NCBI RefSeq assembly: GCF_002954705.1
Contig: NZ_MSCO01000001.1
Location: 496,022 to 560,021 of the forward strand
Length of the DNA: 64,000 nucleotides
DNA from: Aliivibrio sifiae
Lineage (GTDB): Bacteria > Pseudomonadota > Gammaproteobacteria > Enterobacterales > Vibrionaceae
Direction: 5' to 3'
The notes beneath the pieces were generated by a model. That model saw only the letters and a list, made by a program, of their open reading frames with translations, did no database searches and was not told the DNA's origin. This document shows positions 46,773-56,641 of the stretch, in pieces; positions within the stretch are counted from its first letter, which is position 1; each line of letters starts with the position of its first letter. Position numbers and translations under genes: made by a program.

Positions 46773-46807
46773 TCTCCATTTAGTGAATTAGTTTGTATTA
46801 GATAAAT

Positions 46808-46834
46808 AGAAAGCGCCGAAAGGCGCTTTTTTGT
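46808..46834 (+). terminator. Terminator of guaA
   Basis: AAGCGCC-GAAA-GGCGCTT with a T-run, 35 bp after the guaA stop. Confidence 0.92.
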
Positions 46835-46870
46835 TTCTATTGTAATGTAAATATTAATTTTGTTGGCTAT

Positions 46871-46887
46871 ATGTTTCATTGAAACAT
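46871..46887. promoter_or_regulatory. 17-bp palindrome upstream of the AbgT-family gene
   Basis: ATGTTTCATTGAAACAT: eight-base arms with imperfect centre, 163-179 bp upstream of the transporter start. Operator-like; the binding protein is unknown. Confidence 0.4.
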
Positions 46888-47049
46888 TGATTTACAAATT
46901 AAACATTTGCATACCGATGAAAATGCAATGTATTAAGCTTTTCTTGGCAATATCTGGTTTACACTGATTTAGCAAAGGAATAGATAAAGAATAAAAAAAA
47001 TCAAATCTCTTTATCTTTAAAGACAACATTACATAAAATGGAGTTACGA

Positions 47050-48609
47050 ATGAGTAACCAAGTAGCAGAGAAAGCATCTAAGCCTAGTGGTATGGATCGT
47101 TTTCTAAATACAATCGAACGAGTAGGTAATAAGATCCCAGATCCTGCACTACTGTTCTTCTGGGGCCTTTTAATTGTTTGGGGTCTTTCAGCGCTATTAT
47201 CACAAGTACAATTTGACTTGATTCATCCTGTTACTCAAGATGCAGTTCAAGTGAAAAACCTTTTAACGGGTGATTCTTTAGCAAACTTTTTAGCAACTAT
47301 GGTAACTAACTTTACCGGTTTTGCCCCATTAGGCATTGTACTGGTAGCAATGTTAGGTGTTGGTGTTGCTGATTCTTCAGGCTTTATTCAAACTGGCCTT
47401 AAGAAAATGCTAAACTTCACTCCAGCTAAACTACTAACACCAATGCTTATTCTTGTTGCTATCGTGTCGCACACAGCAGCAGATGCCGGCTATGTATTAG
47501 TTATTCCATTAGGTGGTATCATTTTCCATGCTGCGGGACGTCATCCGTTAGCGGGTATTGCAGCAGCATTTGCCGGCGTATCAGGTGGTTTCTCTGCTAA
47601 CTTTATTCCATCGGGAATCGATCCATTACTGGCTGGCTTTACACAAACAGCAGCACAAGTACTAGATACGACTTACATTGTTAACCCATTAGCAAACATT
47701 TACTTTACAGGCCTTTCTTCAATTCTAATAGTTGTTATTGGTTGGTATGTAACTGATAAAATTATCGAACCACGTTTAGTAAATACTCCAGTTGATGAAG
47801 ATGCAGAAACAGCACCGGATTTAGGCTCTTTTACAGAGATTGAATCGAAAGCATTTAAGTTCGCTGGTTGGGCGATGGTTGCTGGTATCGCATTGTTAAT
47901 TGCACTTATTTATCCTGAAGATTCAGCCCTGCGTTCTCCTGATGGTGAAATCACCTCGTTCTCTGCACCATTAATGAAGTCTATTGTTCCACTTATCTTC
48001 ATTCTATTCATCATCCCAGGTATCGTGTTTGGGCGAGTTTCTGGTACGTTTAAAAGCAGTAATGATGTAATCAAAGCAATGTCAGAAACAATGGGCACAA
48101 TGGGTGCATACATGGTTATGTCATTCTTCTGTGCGCAGTTCTTAGTTGCTTTTAGCCAATCAAATATAGGCACAATTTTAGCGATGTACGGCGCTGATGT
48201 ACTTAAAGCAATGGAGCTTCCAGGTCAGCTAACTATTATTGGTATGATTTTGCTGACAGCATTTGTAAACCTACTAATTGGTTCTGCATCTGCTAAATGG
48301 GCATTAATTGGTCCTGTACTAGTTCCAATGCTAATGGGTGTTGGTATCTCTCCTGAGCTATCTCAAGCGGCATACCGTGTAGGTGATTCTGTTTCAAATA
48401 TCATCTCACCATTAATGGTATTCTTCCCATTAGTTGTTGTTTACTGCCAACGTTACGTTAAGTCTACAGGTATAGGTACATTAGCTTCTCTAATGATGCC
48501 TTTCTCTATTGCGATGTTAATTGGTTGGACAGTATTCCTACTTGCTTACTGGGCTCTAGGTATTCCTTTAGGTATCCAAGCGCCATACACATACAACCTG
48601 CCGGGTTAA
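47050..48609 (+). CDS. AbgT-family transporter
   Basis: Inner-membrane transporter of the AbgT family, named for E. coli AbgT (p-aminobenzoyl-glutamate uptake); some family members export sulfonamides. The start at 47050 follows TGGAGTTACGA; 519 aa, about ten to twelve hydrophobic segments. Motifs VSHTAADAGYVLVIPLGGIIFHAAGRHPLAGI (split as SHTAADAGYVLVIPLGG and RHPLAGIAAAFAGVSGGFS) and the C-terminal GSASAKWALIGPVLVPMLM are typical. Real substrate is unknown: no abgA/abgB aminobenzoyl-glutamate hydrolase genes lie nearby. Confidence 0.88.
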   Translation: MSNQVAEKASKPSGMDRFLNTIERVGNKIPDPALLFFWGLLIVWGLSALLSQVQFDLIHPVTQDAVQVKNLLTGDSLANFLATMVTNFTGFAPLGIVLVAMLGVGVADSSGFIQTGLKKMLNFTPAKLLTPMLILVAIVSHTAADAGYVLVIPLGGIIFHAAGRHPLAGIAAAFAGVSGGFSANFIPSGIDPLLAGFTQTAAQVLDTTYIVNPLANIYFTGLSSILIVVIGWYVTDKIIEPRLVNTPVDEDAETAPDLGSFTEIESKAFKFAGWAMVAGIALLIALIYPEDSALRSPDGEITSFSAPLMKSIVPLIFILFIIPGIVFGRVSGTFKSSNDVIKAMSETMGTMGAYMVMSFFCAQFLVAFSQSNIGTILAMYGADVLKAMELPGQLTIIGMILLTAFVNLLIGSASAKWALIGPVLVPMLMGVGISPELSQAAYRVGDSVSNIISPLMVFFPLVVVYCQRYVKSTGIGTLASLMMPFSIAMLIGWTVFLLAYWALGIPLGIQAPYTYNLPG

Positions 48610-48627
48610 TTTGTATTAGTAAAAATA

Positions 48628-48668
48628 AAAGCCCTGAGAATGTTAAGTTCTCAGGGCTTTTTTTTGTA
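48628..48668. terminator. Bidirectional terminator between the AbgT and YheO-type genes
   Basis: Thirteen-bp stem AAAGCCCTGAGAA/TTCTCAGGGCTTT with T-runs on both sides, between convergent genes. Confidence 0.93.
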
Positions 48669-48683
48669 TTTCAATGTTCGGCA

Positions 48684-49319
48684 TTATTTAAATTTTCTGA
48701 GATAACGATAAACAGAGTCTTTAGATACATTAAGTATGTTTGCTGTTATTTGAGTCGCGTCTTTTATATTAAATGCACCTTGATGATGTAAGCGCTCAAC
48801 AATGGTTCTTACTCGTCGAGATACGGCTATGTTTTCATCTTCTAATACTTGGCTTTGTATTCTAGCAATAGAATCAGTCAGCATTTCTATACTGTCTTTT
48901 GCAAACGTTTCTGGTGATGCCGCTAACTGAGTTGATTGTGGGAATAAATCCATAAAGAAGCTATTCATAGGAACATCAAGGTTTGAATTGATGCAGAGTA
49001 AGGCGATAGGAATCTCTTCTTCATTTCGAATCATTGAAGTAACAGAGCGAAGTAATTCCCCTTTATCTGTTCGAGTAAAGTAGGGAGTTGATACATCAGA
49101 ACCTGTTTTTAATTTTTCTAAAGCCAGATTAGTAATTGGTGCACCAATGCCACGTCCAGTAACATGCCCGTTCGCAATTTTAACGATTGATGGATTATCA
49201 GAATCTAAAGAGTGTAAAACCACTTCAACATGTCTTCCAAACATAGCAGCAATGCCATCAACGATACTAAAAGTTGATTGGATAATTAGCTTATCGGCTG
49301 TAGATAGTTTATGTAGCAT
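48684..49319 (-). CDS. YheO-type PAS/HTH transcriptional regulator
   Basis: DNA-binding regulator of the YheO/DauR family: an N-terminal PAS-like YheO domain (ASDNPSIVKIANGHVTGRGIGAPIT-type segment, here SDNPSIVKIANGHVTGR) and a C-terminal helix-turn-helix (ATQITANILNVSKDSVYRYLRKF). The start is set at 49319 (MLHKLSTADKLIIQ, 211 aa); an ATG at 49370 is possible but lies only seven bases after the cyuA stop and lacks a ribosome site. As the last gene after cyuA and ridA it probably regulates the cyu locus; this is inferred from position. Confidence 0.82.
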   Translation of the reverse strand: MLHKLSTADKLIIQSTFSIVDGIAAMFGRHVEVVLHSLDSDNPSIVKIANGHVTGRGIGAPITNLALEKLKTGSDVSTPYFTRTDKGELLRSVTSMIRNEEEIPIALLCINSNLDVPMNSFFMDLFPQSTQLAASPETFAKDSIEMLTDSIARIQSQVLEDENIAVSRRVRTIVERLHHQGAFNIKDATQITANILNVSKDSVYRYLRKFK

Positions 49320-49377
49320 ACGTACTCTATATGTTAGTGGAAAAGTGATGTCACTAGCGAATAGTGACATTTTTTCA

Positions 49378-50655
49378 TTATGACGCCATTATTTCAATGA
49401 TTTCATGGTCAATATTCGGCATGCCTGTTGTTATCATTCTTCCGATGTTTTTAATCGTTTTCTCTACATCTTCGGCAATAACACCTTGTTTTGTTACGCA
49501 ATGATCATTCAAAGCGAGTAACGATGATTTCATTGCTGATTGAGCACTGCTACCTACTTTCATAGCACAGGTTGATTTGGCCCCATCACAGATCATCCCA
49601 CTGGTATCACTAATGGTATTCTGAATTGCAGAGCAAGATTGTTCGAATGTTCCGCCTGCTAAATATACCATTGCCATTGCTGCGGCTGCAGACGTGACGG
49701 CATTACCACAAAATGCGGATAGTGGTGGGTAATGAGATTTGATGTAAATGGCACCAAGGTGACTCATAATAAAGGCTCTTGCTAATGCTTCTTCATCAGC
49801 ATTATAAAAATCAGCCATTTTCACAACAGGAATTGTTGCTGCTATACCTTGATTACCACTGCCGTAATTAGACATTGCAGGTAAGGTAGCACCGCCCATT
49901 CGAGCATCAGATGCTGCTGAAGTATAAATTAAAATTTCGCTGTCTAAACTTTTTGAAAGTAAACCGGTTTCTATATTTTTTTGGTATGTTCGGCCAACTT
50001 CTAAGCCGTATGGATTCTTTAACCCTTCTTGAGCTAGTGCAATATTGAGGTCTTTAGCTTCAAGAATAAACTTAATATCATTAAATTTAGCTTGAGTCGC
50101 GAAGTCATAAATTGATGATATTGTGATATCCACACCATCACAAATAGAGGCAGTGGAGGCTTTTGGTAACAAAGAATCTAAAGCAAAAATAATATTACCA
50201 TCAAGTCGCTTTTCAACAATAAGGGTATGCCCCCCACTGATTGTTACTTCTGCGCTGTGCAGTGAGCTTTTAACGATAACACGACAATAGATGAATTCAT
50301 CTGTAGCTTCTCGTTTTACTTGAACGTGTCCTGCATCAATCAGTTGCTGAGCTTCGTTGAGTTGAGATTCGTTTAATTTTGCTAGTACTTCCAACCCGGC
50401 TTCTGGATCTCCGCCAGTAGCTCCTGTAGCTGCTGCAATGGCAAGGCCAACTCTACCTGTTCTTGGTACAAAAACACCCATACTATTTTTATACAAATTA
50501 TCAGAGACAAAAACATCAATAGTTTCTGGTTTTTCTCCAAGCATCTGTGTTGCTACGCTTGTCGCATAGGCTGCACAAATAGGTTCAGTACACCCAAGGG
50601 CTGGTTTCACAACATTTTTTAAAATAGTGATGTATTGTTTCCAGGTAGAGTTCAT
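49378..50655 (-). CDS. cyuA: L-cysteine desulfidase CyuA (YhaM, UPF0597)
   Basis: [4Fe-4S] enzyme that breaks down L-cysteine to pyruvate, ammonia and hydrogen sulfide. The 425-aa protein shows the family start [17 protein letters not shown] with the conserved Cys, [34 protein letters not shown] and the C-terminal [22 protein letters not shown], with further cysteines that could bind the cluster. E. coli carries cyuA (yhaM) beside the cysteine transporter gene cyuP (yhaO), and a CyuP-like gene lies divergently here at 51350. Confidence 0.9.
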   Translation of the reverse strand: MNSTWKQYITILKNVVKPALGCTEPICAAYATSVATQMLGEKPETIDVFVSDNLYKNSMGVFVPRTGRVGLAIAAATGATGGDPEAGLEVLAKLNESQLNEAQQLIDAGHVQVKREATDEFIYCRVIVKSSLHSAEVTISGGHTLIVEKRLDGNIIFALDSLLPKASTASICDGVDITISSIYDFATQAKFNDIKFILEAKDLNIALAQEGLKNPYGLEVGRTYQKNIETGLLSKSLDSEILIYTSAASDARMGGATLPAMSNYGSGNQGIAATIPVVKMADFYNADEEALARAFIMSHLGAIYIKSHYPPLSAFCGNAVTSAAAAMAMVYLAGGTFEQSCSAIQNTISDTSGMICDGAKSTCAMKVGSSAQSAMKSSLLALNDHCVTKQGVIAEDVEKTIKNIGRMITTGMPNIDHEIIEIMAS

Positions 50656-50677
50656 TTTGTTCGCCTTTATCTAATTA

Positions 50678-51058
50678 TTATTTTTGATGCGCAATTGCTT
50701 CTACTTCAACAAGTACACCAAGCGGAAGATCTTTTACCGCAAAGCAAGAGCGTGCAGGGCAGTCTGTATGGAAAACTGTTTTATATACTTCATTAAATGC
50801 AGCGAAATCAGTGATATTAGCAAGGTAACAGGTTGTTTTTAAAACGGTATTAACATTACCATTGGCGGCTTCGATTACTGAAATTAAGTTTTTAAGAGAC
50901 ATTTCAGATTGAGCAGCAATTCCCCCTTCAACAACTGAGCCAGTTGAACCATCTACCGGTAATTGACCCGATGTAAAAATAAGCCCATTAAATGCGGTGC
51001 CGTGAGAGTAAGGGCCGATTGCTTCTGGTGCTGATTTTGCCACGATAATTTGCTTCAT
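50678..51058 (-). CDS. ridA: RidA-family enamine/imine deaminase
   Basis: RidA (YjgF/TdcF/RutC family) removes reactive enamine and imine intermediates of PLP-dependent dehydration. The start is 51058 (MKQIIVAKSAPEAIGPYSHGT, 126 aa), with AGGAC nine bases before it; the frame extending to 51079 has a poor leader. Motifs are FTSGQLPVDGSTG, and the catalytic arginine region CPARSCFAVKDLPLGVLVEVEAIA. Co-transcription with cyuA (22 bp gap) suggests detoxification of 2-aminoacrylate formed from cysteine. Confidence 0.93.
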   Translation of the reverse strand: MKQIIVAKSAPEAIGPYSHGTAFNGLIFTSGQLPVDGSTGSVVEGGIAAQSEMSLKNLISVIEAANGNVNTVLKTTCYLANITDFAAFNEVYKTVFHTDCPARSCFAVKDLPLGVLVEVEAIAHQK

Positions 51059-51073
51059 ATGTATTGTCCTTTT

Positions 51074-51285
51074 TTGCAACTATTGTTGACTTTAAGTTTT
51101 AATTGAAAATATGCAAAAATAATTGCATTTGGTTTGTGTGAGTTGAATTTATGCTTATTTGCAAGGGATTGCAACGACTTTGTAGCAATTTTTTGTTTAT
51201 TTTACGAACTGAGATCTCGCTATCATTTCAAATAAAATTGCATTGTTATTTTTAAATTAGAGAGTAAATTCTTCAAAAGTTGCAA
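51074..51285. promoter_or_regulatory. Cluster of TTGCAA/TTGCAT hexamers in the ridA-cyuP gap
   Basis: Seven hexamers of the form TTGCAA, TTGCAT or ATGCAA at 51074, 51111, 51123, 51159, 51169, 51238 and 51280. Two make pairs: ATGCAA-N6-TTGCAT (51111-51128) and TTGCAA-GGGA-TTGCAA (51159-51174). They lie between the divergent ridA-cyuA and cyuP promoters and look like binding sites for one regulator, perhaps the YheO-type protein or an Lrp-family factor. Confidence 0.55.
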
Positions 51286-51349
51286 GTTGGCGGCAGTTTG
51301 TCGCTTTAAAATTATAAGAATAGTGATCCCTACAAAGATGGAGTTTTAT

Positions 51350-52654
51350 ATGAACACAGCTACATTAGCAGGACTTGGTCGTGATCAAAGTAATATGACT
51401 GATTCTGAATGGAAAAAAGCCACTAAATTTGACAGCACTGATATTGGTTGGATAGTGATTAGTATTGGTATGGCTATTGGTGCGGGTATTGTTTTTCTAC
51501 CTGTTCAAGTAGGTATTATGGGGCTTTGGGTTTTCCTTCTATCTTCAATTATTGGCTATCCAGCCATGTATTTGTTTCAAAAACTTTTCATTAATACTCT
51601 TGCCGAAGCAAAAACATGTACAGATTATCCAGGTGTCATTACTGGTTATTTAGGTAAGAATTGGGGAGTGGCCTTAGGTGTCCTTTATTTCATTATGTTG
51701 GTTATTTGGGTATTGGTTTACTCATTAGCGGTAACCAATGACAGTTCTTCATACTTACACTCGTTTGGTGTAACGGAAGGGCATTTAAATGACAATGTTT
51801 TTTATGGTTTAGGGCTGATCTGTGTCCTTGCTTTTATTGGATCTAAAGGTGAGAAAGTACTATTTAAACTATCTGGCTTTATGGCTGTAACAGTACTTTC
51901 ATTAGTTGCAGTTATGGGCTTATTACTGGTTTCTCGTTGGGATTTTTCTAATATTCCAGCAATGGGATCGTTTGGTCCAATGCTAAAAGATGCGATTATT
52001 ACGCTTCCATTTACCCTAACGTCTATTCTTTTTATTCAATCTCTTAGCCCTATGGTTATCTCGTATCGTTCACGTGAGAAATCAATTGAAGTTGCGCGTT
52101 ATAAATCATTAAGAGCGATGAATATTGCTTTTGCTATTTTATTTGTTGTTGTGTTCTTTTTTGCAGTGTCATTTACCTTTGCAATAAGCCAAGAACAAGC
52201 GGCTGAAGCAATGAATAAAAACATCTCTGCATTAGCTATTATTGCTCATTACTTCCCAGGAAGTTGGGCAACGGTTACCGGCATTGTGATTAATATTTTT
52301 GCTGTCGTAACTTCATTCTTTGGTGTGTTTATGGCATTTCAAGAAGCGTGTCGTGGTATTGCAATGAACGTATTGTTAAGACGTATGGATGAGTCTGTAA
52401 TTAATAAAGAGTTAGTAAATAAACTAATTACGGTGTTTATTATTTTGCTTGCGTGGTCTGCTGTTGCGTTAAATGCGCCTATCTTATCTTTTACTTCGAT
52501 TTGTAGCCCTGTTTTTGGTTTAGTAGGTTGTTTAATTCCAGCTTACCTTGTGCATAAAGTGCCAACACTTCATAAGTACAAAGGCTTATCAACTAATCTA
52601 ATTATTGTTACAGGTATTCTTCTTTGTATCTCTCCAGTGTTAGCGTTTATCTAA
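51350..52654 (+). CDS. cyuP: Cysteine/serine transporter CyuP (YhaO, HAAAP family)
   Basis: Inner-membrane amino-acid uptake protein, about 11 hydrophobic segments, highly similar in motif order to E. coli YhaO. The start at 51350 (MNTATLAGLGRDQSNMTDSEW, 434 aa) follows ATGGAG. Conserved pieces are FDSTDIGWIVISIGMAIGAG, FLPVQVGIMGLWVFLLSS and TLPFTLTSILFIQSLSPMV with SYRSREKSIEVARYKSLRAMN. With CyuA encoded divergently, cysteine is the most likely substrate. A terminator follows. Confidence 0.9.
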   Translation: MNTATLAGLGRDQSNMTDSEWKKATKFDSTDIGWIVISIGMAIGAGIVFLPVQVGIMGLWVFLLSSIIGYPAMYLFQKLFINTLAEAKTCTDYPGVITGYLGKNWGVALGVLYFIMLVIWVLVYSLAVTNDSSSYLHSFGVTEGHLNDNVFYGLGLICVLAFIGSKGEKVLFKLSGFMAVTVLSLVAVMGLLLVSRWDFSNIPAMGSFGPMLKDAIITLPFTLTSILFIQSLSPMVISYRSREKSIEVARYKSLRAMNIAFAILFVVVFFFAVSFTFAISQEQAAEAMNKNISALAIIAHYFPGSWATVTGIVINIFAVVTSFFGVFMAFQEACRGIAMNVLLRRMDESVINKELVNKLITVFIILLAWSAVALNAPILSFTSICSPVFGLVGCLIPAYLVHKVPTLHKYKGLSTNLIIVTGILLCISPVLAFI

Positions 52655-52679
52655 TTATAGAAAAGTAATATATAGACAT

Positions 52680-52720
52680 AAAAAATCCCAGAGAAGGAGA
52701 ACCTACTCTGGGATTTTTCT
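52680..52720. terminator. Bidirectional terminator between cyuP and fghA
   Basis: AAAAATCCCAGAG and CTCTGGGATTTTT form a 13-bp stem with A/T runs on both sides, between convergent genes. Confidence 0.93.
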
Positions 52721-52750
52721 ATTTATACTTTTGCTTATTTTAAATCAGTA

Positions 52751-53593
52751 TTATTTATTCAAATAAGCAGCATGAAACTCTAAATGCTCATCAATAAAAG
52801 TAGAAATGAAGAAGTAGCTGTGGTCGTAACCTGGTTGCATTCTTACTTCTACATCGGCACCAGATTGCTCTGCTGAAGAAAGTAGGTATTCCGGTTTTAA
52901 CTGTTCTTCCAAAAAGCCGTCCGCTTCACCTTGGTCAACTAAGATCGGAAGTTTTGAGCCTTTTTTAAGAAGTTCAGCACTGTCGTATTCTAACCAAGCT
53001 TCTTTATTATCACCTAGGTATAAACCTAACGCTTTTTGTCCCCAAGGGCAGTTAATTGGACTAGCAATAGGACTAAATGCAGAAATTGATTGGTACATAT
53101 CTTGGTTTTTTAAACCGATAGTAATAGCACCATGACCACCCATACTATGACCAGAAATCGATTTTTTATCTGATACAGGGAAGTGTTCTTCAATAAGAGA
53201 TGGCAGCTCTTTTGTTACGTAGTCATACATATGGTAATGACGATTCCATGGTGCTTGAGTTGCGTTTAAATAGAACCCTGCACCTAGACCAAAATCGTAA
53301 GCAGCTTCTGCATCATCAGCAACGTCTTCGCCGCGAGGGCTCGTATCCATGGCAACAATGGCAATGCCTAATTCAGCCGCTTTTTTGAATGCGCCTGCTT
53401 TTTGCATAAAATTTTCATCAGTACAAGTTAAGCCTGATAGCCAGTATAAAACAGGAACTGGATTACTTTCAGAAGCGTTCGCTGGTAGGAAGATAGCAAA
53501 GCGCATATCGCAATTTAGTGTAGATGATGTATGTATATATTGTTTGTGCCAACCACCGGCAACTTTTGCTTGGCTGATATTTTCGATTGTCAT
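52751..53593 (-). CDS. fghA: S-formylglutathione hydrolase (FrmB/YeiG family)
   Basis: Second enzyme of glutathione-dependent formaldehyde oxidation: hydrolyses S-formylglutathione to formate and glutathione. The 280-aa alpha/beta hydrolase starts at 53593 (MTIENISQAKVAGGW) with AAGGG before it. The nucleophile serine is in SGHSMGGHGAIT, the histidine in GYDHSYFF, and the GLTCTDENF and GAGFYLNATQAPW segments are typical. The frmA gene lies upstream on the same strand; a 218-bp gap with a hairpin separates them. Confidence 0.95.
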   Translation of the reverse strand: MTIENISQAKVAGGWHKQYIHTSSTLNCDMRFAIFLPANASESNPVPVLYWLSGLTCTDENFMQKAGAFKKAAELGIAIVAMDTSPRGEDVADDAEAAYDFGLGAGFYLNATQAPWNRHYHMYDYVTKELPSLIEEHFPVSDKKSISGHSMGGHGAITIGLKNQDMYQSISAFSPIASPINCPWGQKALGLYLGDNKEAWLEYDSAELLKKGSKLPILVDQGEADGFLEEQLKPEYLLSSAEQSGADVEVRMQPGYDHSYFFISTFIDEHLEFHAAYLNK

Positions 53594-53774
53594 GATGAGC
53601 CCTTTTATATTTTGATTCATATCAGCAAGATCACTGTATTGAATAGAAATCTACTGGTTGATTTTGAAGTGCTTTAAAATAAAGAATGAAACACTCAGTA
53701 AGCTTATCTATAAATTGCGCCACCCACGCAGATAAACCCGCAGTCTTGATATAAAGCACTTAGAGATCAAAAGT

Positions 53775-53811
53775 AGAATAGGGGCTAGAGTATCTAACCC
53801 CTTATTTTTAC

Positions 53812-53812
<1 letters not shown>
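53775..53812 (-). terminator. Hairpin at the end of frmA
   Basis: TAGGGGCTAGA pairs with TCTAACCCCTTA (one mismatch). On the minus strand the tail is CT-rich rather than a clean T-run, so it may be a partial terminator or attenuator between frmA and fghA. Confidence 0.55.
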
Positions 53813-54996
<1,184 letters not shown>

Positions 54997-55114
54997 TTAA
55001 TAAGCAGTTTCATTTTAAGCATAGTGCTATTTTTTGTTTGTGCTCGTCGTCTTGTTGTGTGCCATTATAAGTATTTCTCCTTATTTGATAATACGGTAGA
55101 ATGGTAAATGATCT

Positions 55115-55128
55115 TTACGTATACGTAA
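55115..55128. promoter_or_regulatory. Perfect palindrome TTACGTATACGTAA between frmA and the LysR gene
   Basis: A 14-bp perfect palindrome lying 22 bp before the LysR-type gene start and 155 bp before frmA, where a LysR protein would be expected to bind and autoregulate. The binding protein is not shown by the sequence. Confidence 0.45.
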
Positions 55129-55150
55129 TAATAGCAATAAGGAAAACGTT

Positions 55151-56023
55151 GTGATTGATTGGGAAGGCGTTACTGAGTTTGTTGCCGTTACTGAAGCTCA
55201 AAGCTTCACTGGGGCAGCAAGAGCATTGGAAACATCGGTTGCACAGATCAGCCGTAAAGTAGCAGCATTAGAGGATCGTTTATCAATTAAATTACTGATC
55301 CGAACAACGAGAAAAGTATCAGTTACAGAAGCTGGCCAAACTTATTATCAGCACTGTCGCCATTTAGTTGAAGGATTAAAACAAGCAGATAGAGCGATCA
55401 CTGAGCTTAATGCAACGCCTCAAGGTCGTTTAAAAATCACTTCGTCAGTGACTTATGGTGAGCAGTTAATAGCCCCATTGCTTAGTGACTTTATGTTGAT
55501 GTACCCGCAGTTAGAGCTTGAACTTGTTTTATCAAATCAGACATTAGATTTAGTTGAGCAAGATTTTGACTTGGCGATTCGATTAGGACGTTTAACCGAT
55601 TCAACCATGATGGCAAAGCGTTTATCAAGTCGACAGGTACGCGTATGTGCTTCTCCTAGCTATATTGAAAAACATGGTGAACCTCATACCTTATCTGAGC
55701 TTTCTCAGCACAACTGCTTAATTGGTAGTTTGCCTATTTGGCGTTTTATTGAAAATAAAAAAGAAAAAAGCGTGAGAGTAAAAGGATCTGTTCATTGTAA
55801 TAGTGGTGCAGCGCTAACTAACGCCGCTTTAAAAGGATTAGGGATTGTCCAACTGCCAGATTTTTATGTTCAAGAATCAATGGATAAAGGAGAGTTAGTT
55901 GAAATCCTTGTTCCATATCGTGAACCAAAAGAAGGGATCTGGGCGGTTTACCCAAATAATCGACACCTTTCGATGAAAGTTCGTTTATTGGTTGAATTTT
56001 TAGCCCAAGAGTTAGCTGAATAG
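55151..56023 (+). CDS. LysR-family regulator, probably of frmA-fghA
   Basis: The 290-aa regulator has the N-terminal helix-turn-helix (WEGVTEFVAVTEAQSFTGAARALETSVAQISRKVAALED in two parts: residues 4-20 and 21-40) and a type-2 periplasmic-binding-like effector domain (GRLKITSSVTYGEQLIAPLLSDFM). GTG start with AAGGAAAACG before it. It is transcribed divergently from frmA, suggesting it controls formaldehyde detoxification; the inducer is unknown. Its stop is directly followed by the tadA ATG (no gap), so tadA is co-transcribed and probably coupled. Confidence 0.9.
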   Translation: MIDWEGVTEFVAVTEAQSFTGAARALETSVAQISRKVAALEDRLSIKLLIRTTRKVSVTEAGQTYYQHCRHLVEGLKQADRAITELNATPQGRLKITSSVTYGEQLIAPLLSDFMLMYPQLELELVLSNQTLDLVEQDFDLAIRLGRLTDSTMMAKRLSSRQVRVCASPSYIEKHGEPHTLSELSQHNCLIGSLPIWRFIENKKEKSVRVKGSVHCNSGAALTNAALKGLGIVQLPDFYVQESMDKGELVEILVPYREPKEGIWAVYPNNRHLSMKVRLLVEFLAQELAE

Positions 56024-56551
56024 ATGAGTGTTGAAAAAGAAAATAAAGATGCGAACTTCTATATGCAGCGAGCAATAGAACTGGCTGCAATTGCTGAAGA
56101 AGAAGGTGAGGTTCCTGTTGGTGCTGTGATTGTCTTAGATGGTGAAATCATAGGTGAGGGGTGGAATCGTTCAATTGGTTCTCATGATGCAACGGCACAT
56201 GCTGAGATGATGGCGATTAAACAAGCGGGAAGTAAAATTGAAAACTATCGCTTAGTTGATGCGACGTTATACGTTACGTTAGAGCCATGCCCTATGTGTG
56301 CTGGTGCGATTGTTCATAGTAGAATAAAAAAAGTCATTTTTGGTGCTTCTGATATGAAAACTGGTGCATCTGGCAGCGTTATTAACTTATTTACTTCTGC
56401 AACCGCGTTTCATTTCGTAGAGTGTGAATCAGGTTTAATGGAAGAAGCGTGCCGAGAGCAACTACAAGCTTTTTTTAAAAGAAGACGTAAAGAGAAGAAA
56501 GAAGAGCGAAAATTACAACGAGAAGAATTGAAAAATCAGGTGATGGATTAA
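56024..56551 (+). CDS. tadA: tRNA-specific adenosine deaminase TadA
   Basis: Makes inosine at wobble position 34 of tRNA-Arg(ACG). The 175-aa protein has the zinc ligands and proton shuttle in ATAHAEMMAI (His, Glu) and LEPCPMCAGAIVHSRI (two Cys), and a basic C-terminus (KRRRKEKKEERKLQREELK). It abuts the LysR-type gene, whereas in E. coli tadA lies next to mltF and purL; here the tadA-mltF-purL order is kept downstream. Confidence 0.97.
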   Translation: MSVEKENKDANFYMQRAIELAAIAEEEGEVPVGAVIVLDGEIIGEGWNRSIGSHDATAHAEMMAIKQAGSKIENYRLVDATLYVTLEPCPMCAGAIVHSRIKKVIFGASDMKTGASGSVINLFTSATAFHFVECESGLMEEACREQLQAFFKRRRKEKKEERKLQREELKNQVMD

Positions 56552-56575
56552 TTCAGAAAACACTAAAATAGAGAG

Positions 56576-56610
56576 AAGGCAAATTGAATTATCGCAATTT
56601 GCCTTTTTTA
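56576..56610 (+). terminator. Terminator of tadA
   Basis: AAGGCAAATTG and CAATTTGCCTT form an 11-bp stem and TTTTTT follows. Confidence 0.9.
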
Positions 56611-56641
56611 TTGAGCGTTAAGAAAAAATATGTCCAAAAGG

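Noticed and set aside
46892..47077. Minus-strand frame in the guaA-AbgT gap
   Set aside because: Short, AT-rich, hydrophobic, without a ribosome site and overlapping the start of the AbgT-family gene on the other strand.
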